In this document: positions 1 through 9,872 of the stretch, piece after piece
Layout of the letters: every line of letters starts with the position of its first letter
How positions within the stretch are numbered: the first letter of the stretch is position 1
From: Maritimibacter sp. 55A14
Lineage (GTDB): Bacteria > Pseudomonadota > Alphaproteobacteria > Rhodobacterales > Rhodobacteraceae
DNA: 40,700 bases
Assembly (NCBI RefSeq): GCF_003122205.1
Contig: NZ_QEYE01000027.1
Location: forward strand, 1-40,700
Direction: 5' to 3'
Made by a program: the position numbers and the translations under genes
Notes under the pieces: generated by a model
The model's input: only the letters and a program-made list of their open reading frames with translations
Told to the model about the DNA's origin: nothing
Database searches by the model: none

Positions 1-127
1 CATAGGCACGGAAATCCCCGAAATACTTCGTGATCGCCGCCGTCAGCGTCGTCTTCCCGTGGTCAACATGCCCGATCGTCCCGATGTTCACATGCGGTTT
101 CGTGCGTTCAAACTTTGCCTTTGCCAT
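1..127 (-). CDS. tuf: Elongation factor Tu, N-terminal part (cut by window edge)
   Basis: Only the first 42 codons are inside the window. They read [16 protein letters not shown] and then GHVDHGKTT, the P-loop of the EF-Tu GTPase domain, which binds GTP and delivers aminoacyl-tRNA to the ribosome. The ATG at 127-125 is preceded by AAGGAGG (139-133), a strong ribosome binding site. It is the last visible gene of the str operon, 53 bases after the lipoprotein gene. A CCCTATTTG stretch (172-164) in that gap could be an internal promoter giving tuf extra expression; this is only a suggestion. The family assignment is certain, but whether this is tufA or tufB cannot be seen here. Confidence 0.97.
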   Translation of the reverse strand, partial: MAKAKFERTKPHVNIGTIGHVDHGKTTLTAAITKYFGDFRAY

Positions 128-163
128 GATGGCCTCCTTGTATTCTGCGCCGTCACCAGGGCA

Positions 164-169
164 CAAATA
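164..169 (-). promoter_or_regulatory. possible -10 of an internal tuf promoter
   Basis: On the minus strand the gap between the lipoprotein gene and tuf contains CCCTATTTG, with TATTTG as a possible -10. The same CCC(C)TAT context is present at the str operon promoter (TATTAG) and the rpsO promoter (TATATG). No good -35 is visible at 17 bases, so this is weak. Confidence 0.25.
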
Positions 170-180
170 GGGTTAGTTGC

Positions 181-754
181 CTAGCGCGAAAGCCAAGCTA
201 CAACTTCGTTGGTGAAGCCGGTCGAAAGACGTTCCAGCCTCTGCTCATTCGAAGCACCGCCGGCATTGGCAACGGTGCTGAGAAGCGCGCCGACAGGAAT
301 GCCATTGAACGTTGATGTGTTCTTCGCGCCTTTATCCACAAACTCGACGTTGGATTTCCGCGCCAGCACGTTACCAGCCGCGTCGGTAACCACGACGTCA
401 CCGTTCAGTTGGGTATCCATACCGATCAGGCTGCGGCTCGCTGCGGACGCTACGGATATCCGCGTGAGGCTCACCGAAACATTCGCCTTCTTGGGACCGC
501 CGCGAACATTCCCGGCCTTCTGCCTCAGCTCGCCACCTACCCGGCTGACAAGCTGATTGACCACCCCGGGATCCTGCTTGAACAGTCCGCCCACAGAGGC
601 ACCCTCGGCGACGGACAGGGACATAGTATCGACCGAGTATCCCCGCGAAACGATCGCGGCACCAGCATCCTTGGTAGCCGGAGCCGACGCGCAGGCGCCA
701 AGGGCGAAGATCAGCCCGAATGCAATGGCGGACCGGCGGTTAAGTGTTGGTTGA

Positions 755-762
<8 letters not shown>
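181..762 (-). CDS. Small predicted lipoprotein inserted between fusA and tuf
   Basis: From the ATG at 762 the protein has 193 residues. Its N-terminus is a lipoprotein signal: basic [10 protein letters not shown], a hydrophobic stretch, then the lipobox LGAC with Cys24 as the predicted lipidated residue. The mature part is rich in Val, Ala, Ser and Gly with alternating hydrophobic residues, suggesting a beta-rich domain. I do not recognise the family. The chosen start overlaps the fusA stop by 8 bases (ATGCGTAA), which suggests translational coupling; a start at 780 is possible but gives a longer, less typical signal. The gene lies between fusA and tuf, where most bacteria have nothing, and its GC is lower than that of its neighbours. 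Envelope location is inferred from the lipobox; function is unknown. Confidence 0.8.
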
Positions 763-2896
<2,134 letters not shown>

Positions 2897-2915
2897 GATG
2901 TGATGCCTTGAATTC

Positions 2916-3386
2916 TTACCAGCGGTAGTGGCTGAACGCCTTGTTCGCGTCGGCCATCTTGTGGGTGTCCTCGCGCTTTTTCACGGCCGAGCCGCGGCTT
3001 TGCACCGCGTCGATCAGCTCACCTGCGAGGCGCTCCTCCATGGTGTTCTCGTTGCGCGCGCGGCTGGCGTTGATCAGCCAGCGGATCGCCAGCGCCTCAC
3101 GGCGCTCCGGGCGCACTTCGACCGGCACCTGGTAGGTGGCGCCGCCGACCCGGCGCGAGCGCACCTCGACCGAGGGCTTGATGTTTTCCAGCGCCTCGTG
3201 GAACACCTCCACCGGCGCGCGCTTGAGCTTGGTCTCGACGCGGTCGAAGGCGTTGTAGACGATGCTCTCGGCAACGGATTTCTTGCCGTCGATCATCAGG
3301 TTGTTCATGAATTTCGAAATCACCCGGTCGCCGAATTTCGGGTCGGGCAGGATTTCGCGTTTTTCTGCGGCGTGACGACGCGACAT
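2916..3386 (-). CDS. rpsG: 30S ribosomal protein S7
   Basis: A 156-residue protein that is co-linear with bacterial S7 ([20 protein letters not shown] at the start, AFSHYRW at the end). S7 nucleates assembly of the 30S head and contacts the 3' domain of 16S rRNA at the E and P sites. The ATG at 3386 has AGAGGA upstream. It follows rpsL after 63 bases that contain two hairpins (described separately). In E. coli S7 represses its own operon by binding the rpsL-rpsG intercistronic RNA; whether that happens here is inference. Length and both ends match the family. Confidence 0.99.
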   Translation of the reverse strand: MSRRHAAEKREILPDPKFGDRVISKFMNNLMIDGKKSVAESIVYNAFDRVETKLKRAPVEVFHEALENIKPSVEVRSRRVGGATYQVPVEVRPERREALAIRWLINASRARNENTMEERLAGELIDAVQSRGSAVKKREDTHKMADANKAFSHYRW

Positions 3387-3417
3387 GACCTAGTTCCTCT
3401 TTTCCTCTGCGGGCGAG

Positions 3418-3462
3418 GCCCCGGATCGAAGCCGGGGCGCCCGAAACCCTTATTTCGGGCGC
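3418..3462 (-). promoter_or_regulatory. Two overlapping hairpins at the rpsL-rpsG junction
   Basis: In the mRNA sense (minus strand) the last codons of rpsL form a perfect 10-bp stem GCGCCCGAAA/TTTCGGGCGC (3462-3453 with 3446-3437) whose 6-base loop holds the rpsL stop codon TAA. A second stem, GCCCCGG/CCGGGGC (3438-3432 with 3424-3418, 7-base loop), overlaps the first by two bases, so the two structures are partly exclusive. No U-tract follows, so this is not a plain terminator. The position matches where S7 binds as a translational repressor in E. coli; the function here is inferred. Confidence 0.55.
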
Positions 3463-3821
3463 TTGGCGCCGTATTTGGAGCGGCGCTGGCGACGGTCCTT
3501 GACGCCTTGCGTGTCGAGCACGCCGCGCAGGATGTGATAACGGACGCCCGGAAGGTCCTTCACCCGGCCGCCGCGGATCAGGACCACCGAGTGCTCCTGA
3601 AGGTTGTGCTTCTCGCCCGGAATGTAGCTGATGACCTCGAAGCCGTTGGTCAGACGGACCTTGGCGACTTTCCGCATGGCCGAGTTCGGCTTCTTCGGAG
3701 TGGTCGTATAGACGCGCGTGCAGACGCCGCGCTTCTGCGGGCAGGACTGCAGATGCATCGACTTCTGGCGCTTCACTTTCGGCTGCCGCGGTTTGCGGAT
3801 CAGCTGTTGGATCGTTGGCAT
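3450..3821 (-). CDS. rpsL: 30S ribosomal protein S12
   Basis: A 123-residue S12, full length. The conserved core [10 protein letters not shown] (39-48) and [14 protein letters not shown] (83-96) is intact. Lys43 and Lys88, whose substitution gives streptomycin resistance in many bacteria, are both wild type, and Asp89, the residue methylthiolated by RimO in E. coli, is present. S12 sits in the decoding centre. The frame stays open far upstream, but the family start [11 protein letters not shown] fixes the ATG at 3821. It is the first gene of the str operon, about 190 bases downstream of the predicted transcription start. Confidence 0.99.
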   Translation of the reverse strand: MPTIQQLIRKPRQPKVKRQKSMHLQSCPQKRGVCTRVYTTTPKKPNSAMRKVAKVRLTNGFEVISYIPGEKHNLQEHSVVLIRGGRVKDLPGVRYHILRGVLDTQGVKDRRQRRSKYGAKRPK

Positions 3822-4017
3822 GCCGGTTCCCCGTCTCTCAACACGTTCAAATCTCAAAGCGCCCGCGCGTCCGCAAAACGCCAAAACCGCATGCGACCCC
3901 GACCATTCGGGACCGCCGCGGTGGAATTCCAGAGGATCGTGGCCGAGGCCAGGATCTTGACCGCCAATTGTGGCTTTCGCAGCCAATGAGACACAGGTCC
4001 CACGGGCAAGTAGCGCG

Positions 4018-4046
4018 CTAATAGGGGGAGTCGGTGGGGTTGTCAA
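4018..4046 (-). promoter_or_regulatory. str operon promoter, near-consensus sigma70 type
   Basis: On the minus strand TTGACA (4046-4041) is separated by exactly 17 bases from TATTAG (4023-4018). Transcription would begin near 4010, leaving a leader of about 190 bases before the rpsL ATG at 3821. A perfect -35 and ideal spacing fit the high expression expected for ribosomal genes. Confidence 0.75.
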
Positions 4047-4090
4047 CAGCCCCGGCGCGGCTTCGCGTGGACTGCGCGGCGATTTCCGCG

Positions 4091-5014
4091 CTACTCCGCC
4101 GCGCGCAGCCGCTCCGACGCAGGAGGCCCATCCGCCAGCACCTCGTCCAGCAGCCAGCCGCGGAAGGCCACGATCCTGGGATCGTCCGCGCGGGTTTCCT
4201 CGCAGGCGATGGAATAGATCGTGCGCGATGCGGATTCCAGCGCGAACGGCGCCACCAGATCGCCCTTTCGCAGGCTCTCGCCGATCATGCCCAGATAGCC
4301 CAGCGCGACGCCAAGCCCGTTCTCGGCCGCGCTCATCGTCAGCTCGCAATGCGCGAAAACCGGGCCGCCTTCCGGGCAGCGGCCCGCCGCATCCGTCAGC
4401 GCGAACCATTCCGCCCAGCCATCGGCCACCTCGTCGCGGATCAGCACCTTGTCCAGCAGCGCATCGGGGCGGGTCAGGTCGGGATTGGCCTCCAGATAGG
4501 CGGGGCTGCAGACCGGGCTGCGGGTGGAGGACATGAACGGCTCGACCCGGACGCCCGGCACCGGCGCGTCGCCCCAGTGGATGACGACATCCAGCGCCCC
4601 GCCGCGAAAATCCGTGGGCGGCAGGCCGGTCTCCACGGCAATCTCCACCTCCGGGTATTGCGCCACGAAGCGGTGCAGGCGCGGCATCAGCCAGCGATTC
4701 AGGAAGCCCTCGGTCATCTTCAACCGCAGCGGCCCGGCACAGACCTCCCCCGCCACCATCCGGGTGGAGGCGTCGAGCCGGTCCAGCAGCGGTCCCACCT
4801 GCGCGAGATAGACCCGCCCGTCCTGTGCCAGCTCCAGCCGGTTTCCGCCACGCAGGAAGAGCGTCCTGCCCAGGAACTCTTCCAGTGTGCGGACCTGGTG
4901 GCTGATCGCCGAGGGCGTGACGCAAAGCTCCTCCGCCGCGTCCTTGAAGCTGCCCAGCCGGGCGGCGGCCTCGAAGGCGCGCAAGGCCGGAAAGGGCGGC
5001 AGCTTGCGTCTCAT
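4091..5014 (-). CDS. LysR-family transcriptional regulator (GcvA-like)
   Basis: A 307-residue regulator with an N-terminal winged helix-turn-helix (about residues 8-66; [20 protein letters not shown] is the HTH core) and a LysR substrate-binding domain from about residue 90 to 295. The opening [19 protein letters not shown] is typical of the GcvA/AmpR-like branch. It is transcribed away from the secreted cupin gene at 5121, with 106 bases between the two starts, the usual geometry for a LysR protein and its target. The inducer cannot be told from sequence. The ATG at 5014 has GAGAGGAG upstream at slightly long spacing. It is transcribed toward the str operon promoter, not part of that operon. 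Confidence 0.92.
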   Translation of the reverse strand: MRRKLPPFPALRAFEAAARLGSFKDAAEELCVTPSAISHQVRTLEEFLGRTLFLRGGNRLELAQDGRVYLAQVGPLLDRLDASTRMVAGEVCAGPLRLKMTEGFLNRWLMPRLHRFVAQYPEVEIAVETGLPPTDFRGGALDVVIHWGDAPVPGVRVEPFMSSTRSPVCSPAYLEANPDLTRPDALLDKVLIRDEVADGWAEWFALTDAAGRCPEGGPVFAHCELTMSAAENGLGVALGYLGMIGESLRKGDLVAPFALESASRTIYSIACEETRADDPRIVAFRGWLLDEVLADGPPASERLRAAE

Positions 5015-5042
5015 GGCGGGTGAACTCCTCTCAGCGAAGCGC

Positions 5043-5053
5043 GAAATCGTTTC
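5043..5053. promoter_or_regulatory. candidate LysR-type operator in the divergent gap
   Basis: GAAATCGTTTC lies between the LysR start and the cupin start. Its outer four bases are palindromic (GAAA...TTTC) and it sits where a T-N11-A type LysR operator is expected. It is short and imperfect, so confidence is low. Confidence 0.25.
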
Positions 5054-5120
5054 ATTTGGCCCGCTCTCCCAACGATCTTACGCTTCTTGCCGGAATTAAT
5101 CAAAACAGGGAGTGACCGGG

Positions 5121-5546
5121 ATGAAACGTCACAGGTTCGCAACCGCCGTCACGACTGCCGCCGCCGCAGCCCTCGGCCTTGCCGCGGGCATGGCGCTGGG
5201 GCAGATGTCGGGCCCCTCGGAACACAAGGGCCTCGGGGTCGAGGCCCTGGGCAAGCTCGACGCGGAGATGATCGCGCGCCAGACCGGACTCGACGGCTAC
5301 ATGATGCAACTGCGGGCCATCACCATCGCACCCGGCGGGCAGATCGCCCAGCACGGGCATGAGAAACGGCCCGGCCTGGTGAAGGTCATCTCCGGCGACT
5401 GGGTCGAGGGCCGGCCCGAGGGCGAGACCACTTTCAGCGCGGACGGCAAGGACAGCATCCTGGAGGACGCCGACACCGTCCACTGGTTCCACAACCGCGG
5501 CGACACGCCGGCCACGGCGATCGTCTGCGACCTGAACCCGGTTTAG
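5121..5546 (+). CDS. Secreted small cupin-domain protein
   Basis: A 141-residue protein with a signal peptide (KRHRF, then an Ala-rich hydrophobic stretch to about residue 28) and one cupin barrel. Histidines His78 and His80 (QHGH) and the HWFHN motif (His121, Asn125) are in the positions of cupin motifs 1 and 2, so a bound metal is possible; the usual motif-1 glutamate is not in its canonical place. The ATG at 5121 is preferred over a GTG at 5112 because AGGGAG lies about 8 bases upstream of the ATG but touches the GTG. It is divergent from the LysR gene, which probably controls it. The substrate is unknown. Confidence 0.85.
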   Translation: MKRHRFATAVTTAAAAALGLAAGMALGQMSGPSEHKGLGVEALGKLDAEMIARQTGLDGYMMQLRAITIAPGGQIAQHGHEKRPGLVKVISGDWVEGRPEGETTFSADGKDSILEDADTVHWFHNRGDTPATAIVCDLNPV

Positions 5547-5709
5547 CGCGGTCTGCGTCCGATCTGCGACAGATGGCCTTGCGCCGACTTCTGTCCGTCG
5601 CCCCGCACGCGGAACACCGGCGCAGCCCGCCGCGCGGCTCGTCTCCGAATTTGCCAGTGGTCCCAAGGGCCGTCGTTACCACTTCCAATCGGGTTTTCCG
5701 AACGTGGCT

Positions 5710-6636
5710 CTATACCGCACCGGGCCGGCCCGCGCCGCCGGTTGCCGCCAGCCTCTCGCGCGCCTGCGCCTTGGCCAGCGCGTGCTCGCGGTAGAAGGTG
5801 AAGAGCCCGGTGCCCACCACGACCCCCGCGCCCAGCAGCGTCAGCGACGACGGGAAATCGCCGAACACCGCCCAGCCCAGCACCAGCGCCCAGACCAGGC
5901 TGACATAGCGGAACGGCGCGACCATCGCGATCTCCCCCACGCGCATCGCCGCGACCAGGAAGACGTAGCCGCCCACGATGAAGACGCCCGCCAGCACGAC
6001 GAGTGCCAGGTCGGCAGGCCGCGGCATCACCCAGCCCTCGGCCAGCGAGACCAGACCGCCCATCGTGGTGATCGCCAGCGCCGTCAGGAGCGAGACCATC
6101 GCCGTGCTGACCCCCGGCGACAGTCGCCGCGTAGAGAGATCGCGCAGCACCACGAAAGCGACCGCGACCAGAGCCAGCACCGAATAGCGGTCGAACCCCT
6201 CGGTGCCGGGCCGCACGATCAGCATGACACCGGCAAAACCGACGGCGATCGCCGCCATTCGCCGCCAGCCCACCGGCTCGGCCAGGAAGACCGCCGCCGC
6301 CAGCGTGACGGCGAGCGGCAGCGACTGCAGGATCGCGGTGATATTGGCCAGCGGCATGTGCATCAGCGCGGTCAGGAAACAGATTGTCGCGCCGATCTCG
6401 CCGAAGGTGCGCCAGCCGATCACCCGCAAGTCGGGCCGCGGGATGCGGAAATGCAGATGCCCCTGCACCGCGCAGAGCACCGCGAGCATGACAATCGTCG
6501 CCAGTCCGCGCAGGAAGATCGTCTCGAAGAGCGGCAGATGCGCCGTCACCAGCTTCACGCAGGTATCGTTCAGCGTGAACCCGGCCATCCCCGTGGCCAT
6601 GAAAAGCGCCGCGCGCATGTTGTCGCTCGGGATCAT
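5710..6636 (-). CDS. DMT-family (EamA) membrane transporter
   Basis: About 308 residues that are almost all hydrophobic helices, in two repeated halves of roughly five segments each, the EamA layout of the drug/metabolite transporter superfamily (10 membrane helices). Features include a helix-loop ending TCVKLVTAHLPLFETIFLRG in the first half and the matching RYVSLVWALVLGWAVFGD in the second. Such proteins usually export small metabolites; the substrate cannot be predicted. The start at 6636 (MIPSDNMRAALF) is chosen over a GTG at 6666; an ATG at 6618 is also possible. It converges with the cupin gene over a 163-base gap with no gene, and follows the uspA gene on the same strand after 87 bases. 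Confidence 0.88.
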   Translation of the reverse strand: MIPSDNMRAALFMATGMAGFTLNDTCVKLVTAHLPLFETIFLRGLATIVMLAVLCAVQGHLHFRIPRPDLRVIGWRTFGEIGATICFLTALMHMPLANITAILQSLPLAVTLAAAVFLAEPVGWRRMAAIAVGFAGVMLIVRPGTEGFDRYSVLALVAVAFVVLRDLSTRRLSPGVSTAMVSLLTALAITTMGGLVSLAEGWVMPRPADLALVVLAGVFIVGGYVFLVAAMRVGEIAMVAPFRYVSLVWALVLGWAVFGDFPSSLTLLGAGVVVGTGLFTFYREHALAKAQARERLAATGGAGRPGAV

Positions 6637-6723
6637 CGGACAGGCCGCTCCGCTCTCGGACCCCACCCGGTTATCAGCCGCGCCCCGGCGCGCCTAGCCC
6701 GATTGCGACATCGCCGCCCGTGC

Positions 6724-7251
6724 TCAGCGCACGGTCGTCACGGTGCAGGGCGCGTGCCGGCTTACCTTGTCTGACACGCTGCCCAGCAGCAGACCCTTGA
6801 GCCCGCCCAGCCCGCGGCTGCCCACCACGATCATGTCCGCGCCGACATCCTGCGCCGTGTCGAGTATCGTCTCCACCGGGTCGCCATCGGCCACGCGCGT
6901 GTCCACCGATGTCACCCCGGCCTTGCGGGCATCCTCGGCGGCGTTGTCGACGATATGATCGCCGATCATCATGACCAGCCGCGCGCGCTTGTCGGAATCG
7001 GTGGACGCACGGAAGAGATCGGCCATCGTGCCGGGTGTGTTGACGAAATCCGGCTCGGCGCGGCGCGTCACGTCGTCGAGCATGTGCTCCACGTCGGCCA
7101 TGTGGCTCATTTCCTGCGGTGGCCGGTCGTGGTGCAGTACATGCAGGATGGTGAGCGGCACCTCGAATCGCGCCGCCATCTCCGATGCGAAGGCGACGGC
7201 CCTGCCCGCGGTCTTGGAGCCGTCGGTCGCCACGAGAATTTGCTTTGTCAT
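6724..7251 (-). CDS. Universal stress protein, UspA family
   Basis: A 175-residue single-domain Usp protein. It opens KQILVATDGSKTAGRAVAFA, the beta1-alpha1 signature, and ends with the ATP-binding motif G-2X-G-9X-G-S (GSRGLGGLKGLLLGSVS) followed by APCTVTTVR. The ATP-binding motif places it with nucleotide-binding Usp proteins rather than the non-binding UspA type. The ATG at 7251 has AGGGAGG just upstream. Upstream lies a perfect FNR-like palindrome at -41.5 from a predicted start site, so it is probably induced under low oxygen. It is divergent from the saccharopine-pathway gene. Confidence 0.95.
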   Translation of the reverse strand: MTKQILVATDGSKTAGRAVAFASEMAARFEVPLTILHVLHHDRPPQEMSHMADVEHMLDDVTRRAEPDFVNTPGTMADLFRASTDSDKRARLVMMIGDHIVDNAAEDARKAGVTSVDTRVADGDPVETILDTAQDVGADMIVVGSRGLGGLKGLLLGSVSDKVSRHAPCTVTTVR

Positions 7252-7309
7252 GTCCTCCCTCCCTGATGAATGCAGCGCCGGACATCCTCGCCCGGCAGGC
7301 TTGGGAAAC

Positions 7310-7351
7310 AGCATATCCGGAGCCGCCCCCCGGTGCGTTGACGCAGGTCAA
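7310..7351 (-). promoter_or_regulatory. FNR/FnrL-type promoter of the universal stress gene
   Basis: TTGACGCAGGTCAA (7338-7351) is a perfect two-fold palindrome matching the TTGAY-N4-RTCAA consensus of FNR-family regulators (FnrL or Dnr in Rhodobacterales). On the minus strand TATGCT (7315-7310) is a plausible -10; a start 7 bases further at 7303 puts the palindrome centre (7344.5) at exactly -41.5, the class II activation position. The next gene in that direction is the Usp gene at 7251. Confidence 0.65.
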
Positions 7352-7453
7352 TCCCGGCGCCGGATTTTTGCCTTGCGCCGCGCGCGGAGCCGCATTGGCA
7401 TTCGGCGCGCTTCGGTCTAGACCTCGGGACAGTTGCGAAGAGGGAGGCCACGC

Positions 7454-9688
7454 ATGTCCACACATCTCTGGGTCCGCGCGGAAAGCCGTGCCAACGAACA
7501 GCGCGTCGGCCTGACGCCCGCGGGCGCCGCGGAACTGATCGCCATGGGCGGGCGCGTCACGGTCGAGGAAAGCCCGCACCGCGCGATCCCCACCGACGCC
7601 TATCGTGACGCCGGATGCGAGATCGCCGCCGAAGGCAGTTGGCCCGGCGCGGCGCTCTCGGCGCTGATCTTCGGACTGAAGGAACTGCCCGACGAGGCGA
7701 CGCCGCTCTACCACCGCCACATCATGTTCGGCCATGCCTTCAAGGGCCAGCCGGACGCCGCCCGTCTACTGCGCCGGTTCGAGGCCGGCGGCGGCGCGCT
7801 CTACGATCTGGAATACCTGACCGACGAGGACGGCCGCCGCGTTGCCGCCTTCGGCTACTGGGCCGGCTTCGCCGGTGCCGCGATGGGGGTGAAGACCTGG
7901 GTCGCGCAGCAGGCGGGCGATCTGCCGGGCCCTGACCGGGCGGATGTCTATCCCTCCCGTGCGGCGCTGGTCGAGGAACTGCGCGGCGACCTGGAGGCAG
8001 CGCGCTCGAACGGCGCCGGGACACCCTCGGTCATCATCATCGGGGCCAAGGGCCGCGTGGGCACCGGCGCTGGGGATCTCGCCGACGCGCTCGGCTTGCC
8101 GGTGACGCGCTGGGACATGGAGGAGACGGCGCATGGCGGCCCGTTCCCGGAAATCCTCGACCACGACATCTTCGTGAACTGCATCCTCGCGGGGCCGGGG
8201 GTGCCGGTCTTCGTGGACCGCGACGCGCTGGCGGCCCCGCGCCGGCTGAGCGTCATCAGCGATGTGTCCTGCGATCCGGGCAGCGCCTGGAACCCGATCC
8301 CGGTCTACGACCGCGCAACCAGCTTCGACGCACCGGTGCTGCGCGTGGCCGACGCGCCGCGGCCGCTCGACATCACCGCGATCGACAACCTGCCCTCGAT
8401 GCTGCCGGTGGAGGCCTCCGAGGATTTCTCGGCCCAGCTTCTGCCGGTACTCAAATCGCTCGACCGCATCGGCACCGGCATCTGGGCGCGCGCCAGGGCG
8501 GTCTTCGACCGCAATGTCTCCCGCCGCCCCGACGCGTCCCGGATGGCGCGCGTGCACTGGTGCGGCACAGGGCTTTCGGCCGTGCCAGGCCTGCGCAGGA
8601 TGATCGAGGCGCGCTACGACGTGGCGGTCTGGAACCGCTCCACCGACAAGGCCGAGGCCGCCATCGGCGATCTGACGCGCGAGATCCACGCCTTCGACAT
8701 GGACGCGCTGAGCGCAGCGTTGCAGGAGGGCGATGTCGTCGTCTCGATGCTGCCGGGCGACTGGCACGTGCCGCTGGCTGAACTGTGCCTGAAGCGCGGT
8801 GCGCATTTCGTCTCCTCCAGCTATATCTCGCCGGAGATGCGTGCGCTCGACGCGCAGGCGCGCGAGGCCGGGCTCTGCCTCGTGAACGAGGTCGGCCTCG
8901 ATCCGGGCATCGACCACGCGATGGCGCATTGGCTGATGGCCGACTACCGCGCCTCGGAAGGTTTCGATCCGGCCAACACGCTCTCCTTCACGTCCTATTG
9001 CGGCGGCATCCCGAAGACACCGAACCCGTTCCGCTACAAGTTCAGCTGGTCGCCGCTCGGCGTGCTCAAGGCGCTGAAATCGCCGTCGCGCTCGATTTCC
9101 GAAGGCCGTGAACTGGTCGTGGACCGGCCCTGGAACGCACTCTCCTCCTATACCGCACCGCTGCCGCAACCCGAGACGTTCGAGGTCTACCCGAACCGCG
9201 ATTCGCTGCCCTTCATGGCCGAATACGGCTTCGATCCGAATTGGAACGTGCAGCAATTCGTGCGCGGCACGCTGCGCCTCGACGGCTGGTCGGAAGCCTG
9301 GGCCGATGTCTTCGCCGAGATCGAGACCCTGGAGGGGCCGGAAGGCGAGGCACGGCTCAAGGAGATGTCCGACAGGTTCTGGGCCGAGAACGCATACGAT
9401 CCGGGCGAACCCGACCGCGTCGTGCTCTGCGTCGGGCTGAAGGCCGAACGCGACGGGCGCACCGTCTACCACAAGACCTACGTGATGGATGCCTGGGGCG
9501 ATGCGCGCGGCACCGCGATGTCGCGGCTTGTCTCGGTTCCCGTCTCGCTCGCCGTGGAGGCGGTGCTGGCCGGCGAGATCCCGCCCGGCGTCAGCGCCGT
9601 TCCGGACGCGCCGAACCTGGTGGACCGCTGGATGACCCGGGTGGCAAGCCTGGCCCAGCATCTCGCGGTCGCTGATCACATGATCTGA
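7454..9688 (+). CDS. Bifunctional lysine-ketoglutarate reductase/saccharopine dehydrogenase
   Basis: A 744-residue fusion. The N-terminal half (about 1-340) resembles lysine-forming saccharopine dehydrogenase/lysine-ketoglutarate reductase of the alanine dehydrogenase fold: EQRVGLTPAGAAELIAMGG, then FGYWAGFAGAAMG, and a Rossmann segment SVIIIGAKGRVGTGA near residue 196. The C-terminal half (from about 362, ARVHWCGTGLSAVPGLRRM) is saccharopine reductase-like, with NEVGLDPGIDHAMAHW and FTSYCGGIPKTPNPFRYKFS. Together they would turn lysine and 2-oxoglutarate into saccharopine and then glutamate plus aminoadipate semialdehyde. This order matches the plant and animal LKR/SDH enzyme and some bacteria. 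The start at 7454 has AGGGAGG 6 bases upstream. No semialdehyde dehydrogenase is adjacent. Confidence 0.88.
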   Translation: MSTHLWVRAESRANEQRVGLTPAGAAELIAMGGRVTVEESPHRAIPTDAYRDAGCEIAAEGSWPGAALSALIFGLKELPDEATPLYHRHIMFGHAFKGQPDAARLLRRFEAGGGALYDLEYLTDEDGRRVAAFGYWAGFAGAAMGVKTWVAQQAGDLPGPDRADVYPSRAALVEELRGDLEAARSNGAGTPSVIIIGAKGRVGTGAGDLADALGLPVTRWDMEETAHGGPFPEILDHDIFVNCILAGPGVPVFVDRDALAAPRRLSVISDVSCDPGSAWNPIPVYDRATSFDAPVLRVADAPRPLDITAIDNLPSMLPVEASEDFSAQLLPVLKSLDRIGTGIWARARAVFDRNVSRRPDASRMARVHWCGTGLSAVPGLRRMIEARYDVAVWNRSTDKAEAAIGDLTREIHAFDMDALSAALQEGDVVVSMLPGDWHVPLAELCLKRGAHFVSSSYISPEMRALDAQAREAGLCLVNEVGLDPGIDHAMAHWLMADYRASEGFDPANTLSFTSYCGGIPKTPNPFRYKFSWSPLGVLKALKSPSRSISEGRELVVDRPWNALSSYTAPLPQPETFEVYPNRDSLPFMAEYGFDPNWNVQQFVRGTLRLDGWSEAWADVFAEIETLEGPEGEARLKEMSDRFWAENAYDPGEPDRVVLCVGLKAERDGRTVYHKTYVMDAWGDARGTAMSRLVSVPVSLAVEAVLAGEIPPGVSAVPDAPNLVDRWMTRVASLAQHLAVADHMI

Positions 9689-9736
9689 GTCTTGGCCTGA
9701 TCCCGGTGACGGGCGGGGGCCAGCCCCCGCACCCCC

Positions 9737-9760
9737 GGGATATTTCCGGCAAGAAGAAGG
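9737..9760 (+). repeat. Intergenic repeat, copy A (inverted relative to copy B)
   Basis: GGGATATTTCCGGCAAGAAG and the following four bases match the reverse complement of the core seen in copies B, C and D. It lies in the gap between two converging genes. With copy B it can fold into a long interrupted hairpin. Confidence 0.7.
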
Positions 9761-9773
9761 GGAGTCCCGGCAC

Positions 9774-9833
9774 TTTCTTCTTGCTTCAAGTATCCCCGCC
9801 GGAGGCAGCGCGGCCGCCGCAGGCGGGCGCAAG
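9774..9833 (-). repeat. Intergenic repeat, copy B
   Basis: The 33-base core begins TTTCTTCTTGC and ends ATCCCCGCCGGAGGC (9774-9806). It is followed by a GC-rich hairpin GCCGCC-GCA-GGCGG. The same layout of core plus GC hairpin is present in copies at 23279 and 40516. It lies between the converging saccharopine-pathway gene and the DUF3775 gene, so transcription termination is a likely role. Confidence 0.7.
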
Positions 9834-9872
9834 GAATGGACTTGCGCCGAAGGCGCGCATCATGATGGCTTC

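Noticed and set aside
3450-4925. An N-terminally extended rpsL of 491 residues
   Set aside because: The family start MPTIQQL fixes the gene at 3821, and the extension crosses the str promoter and the LysR gene.
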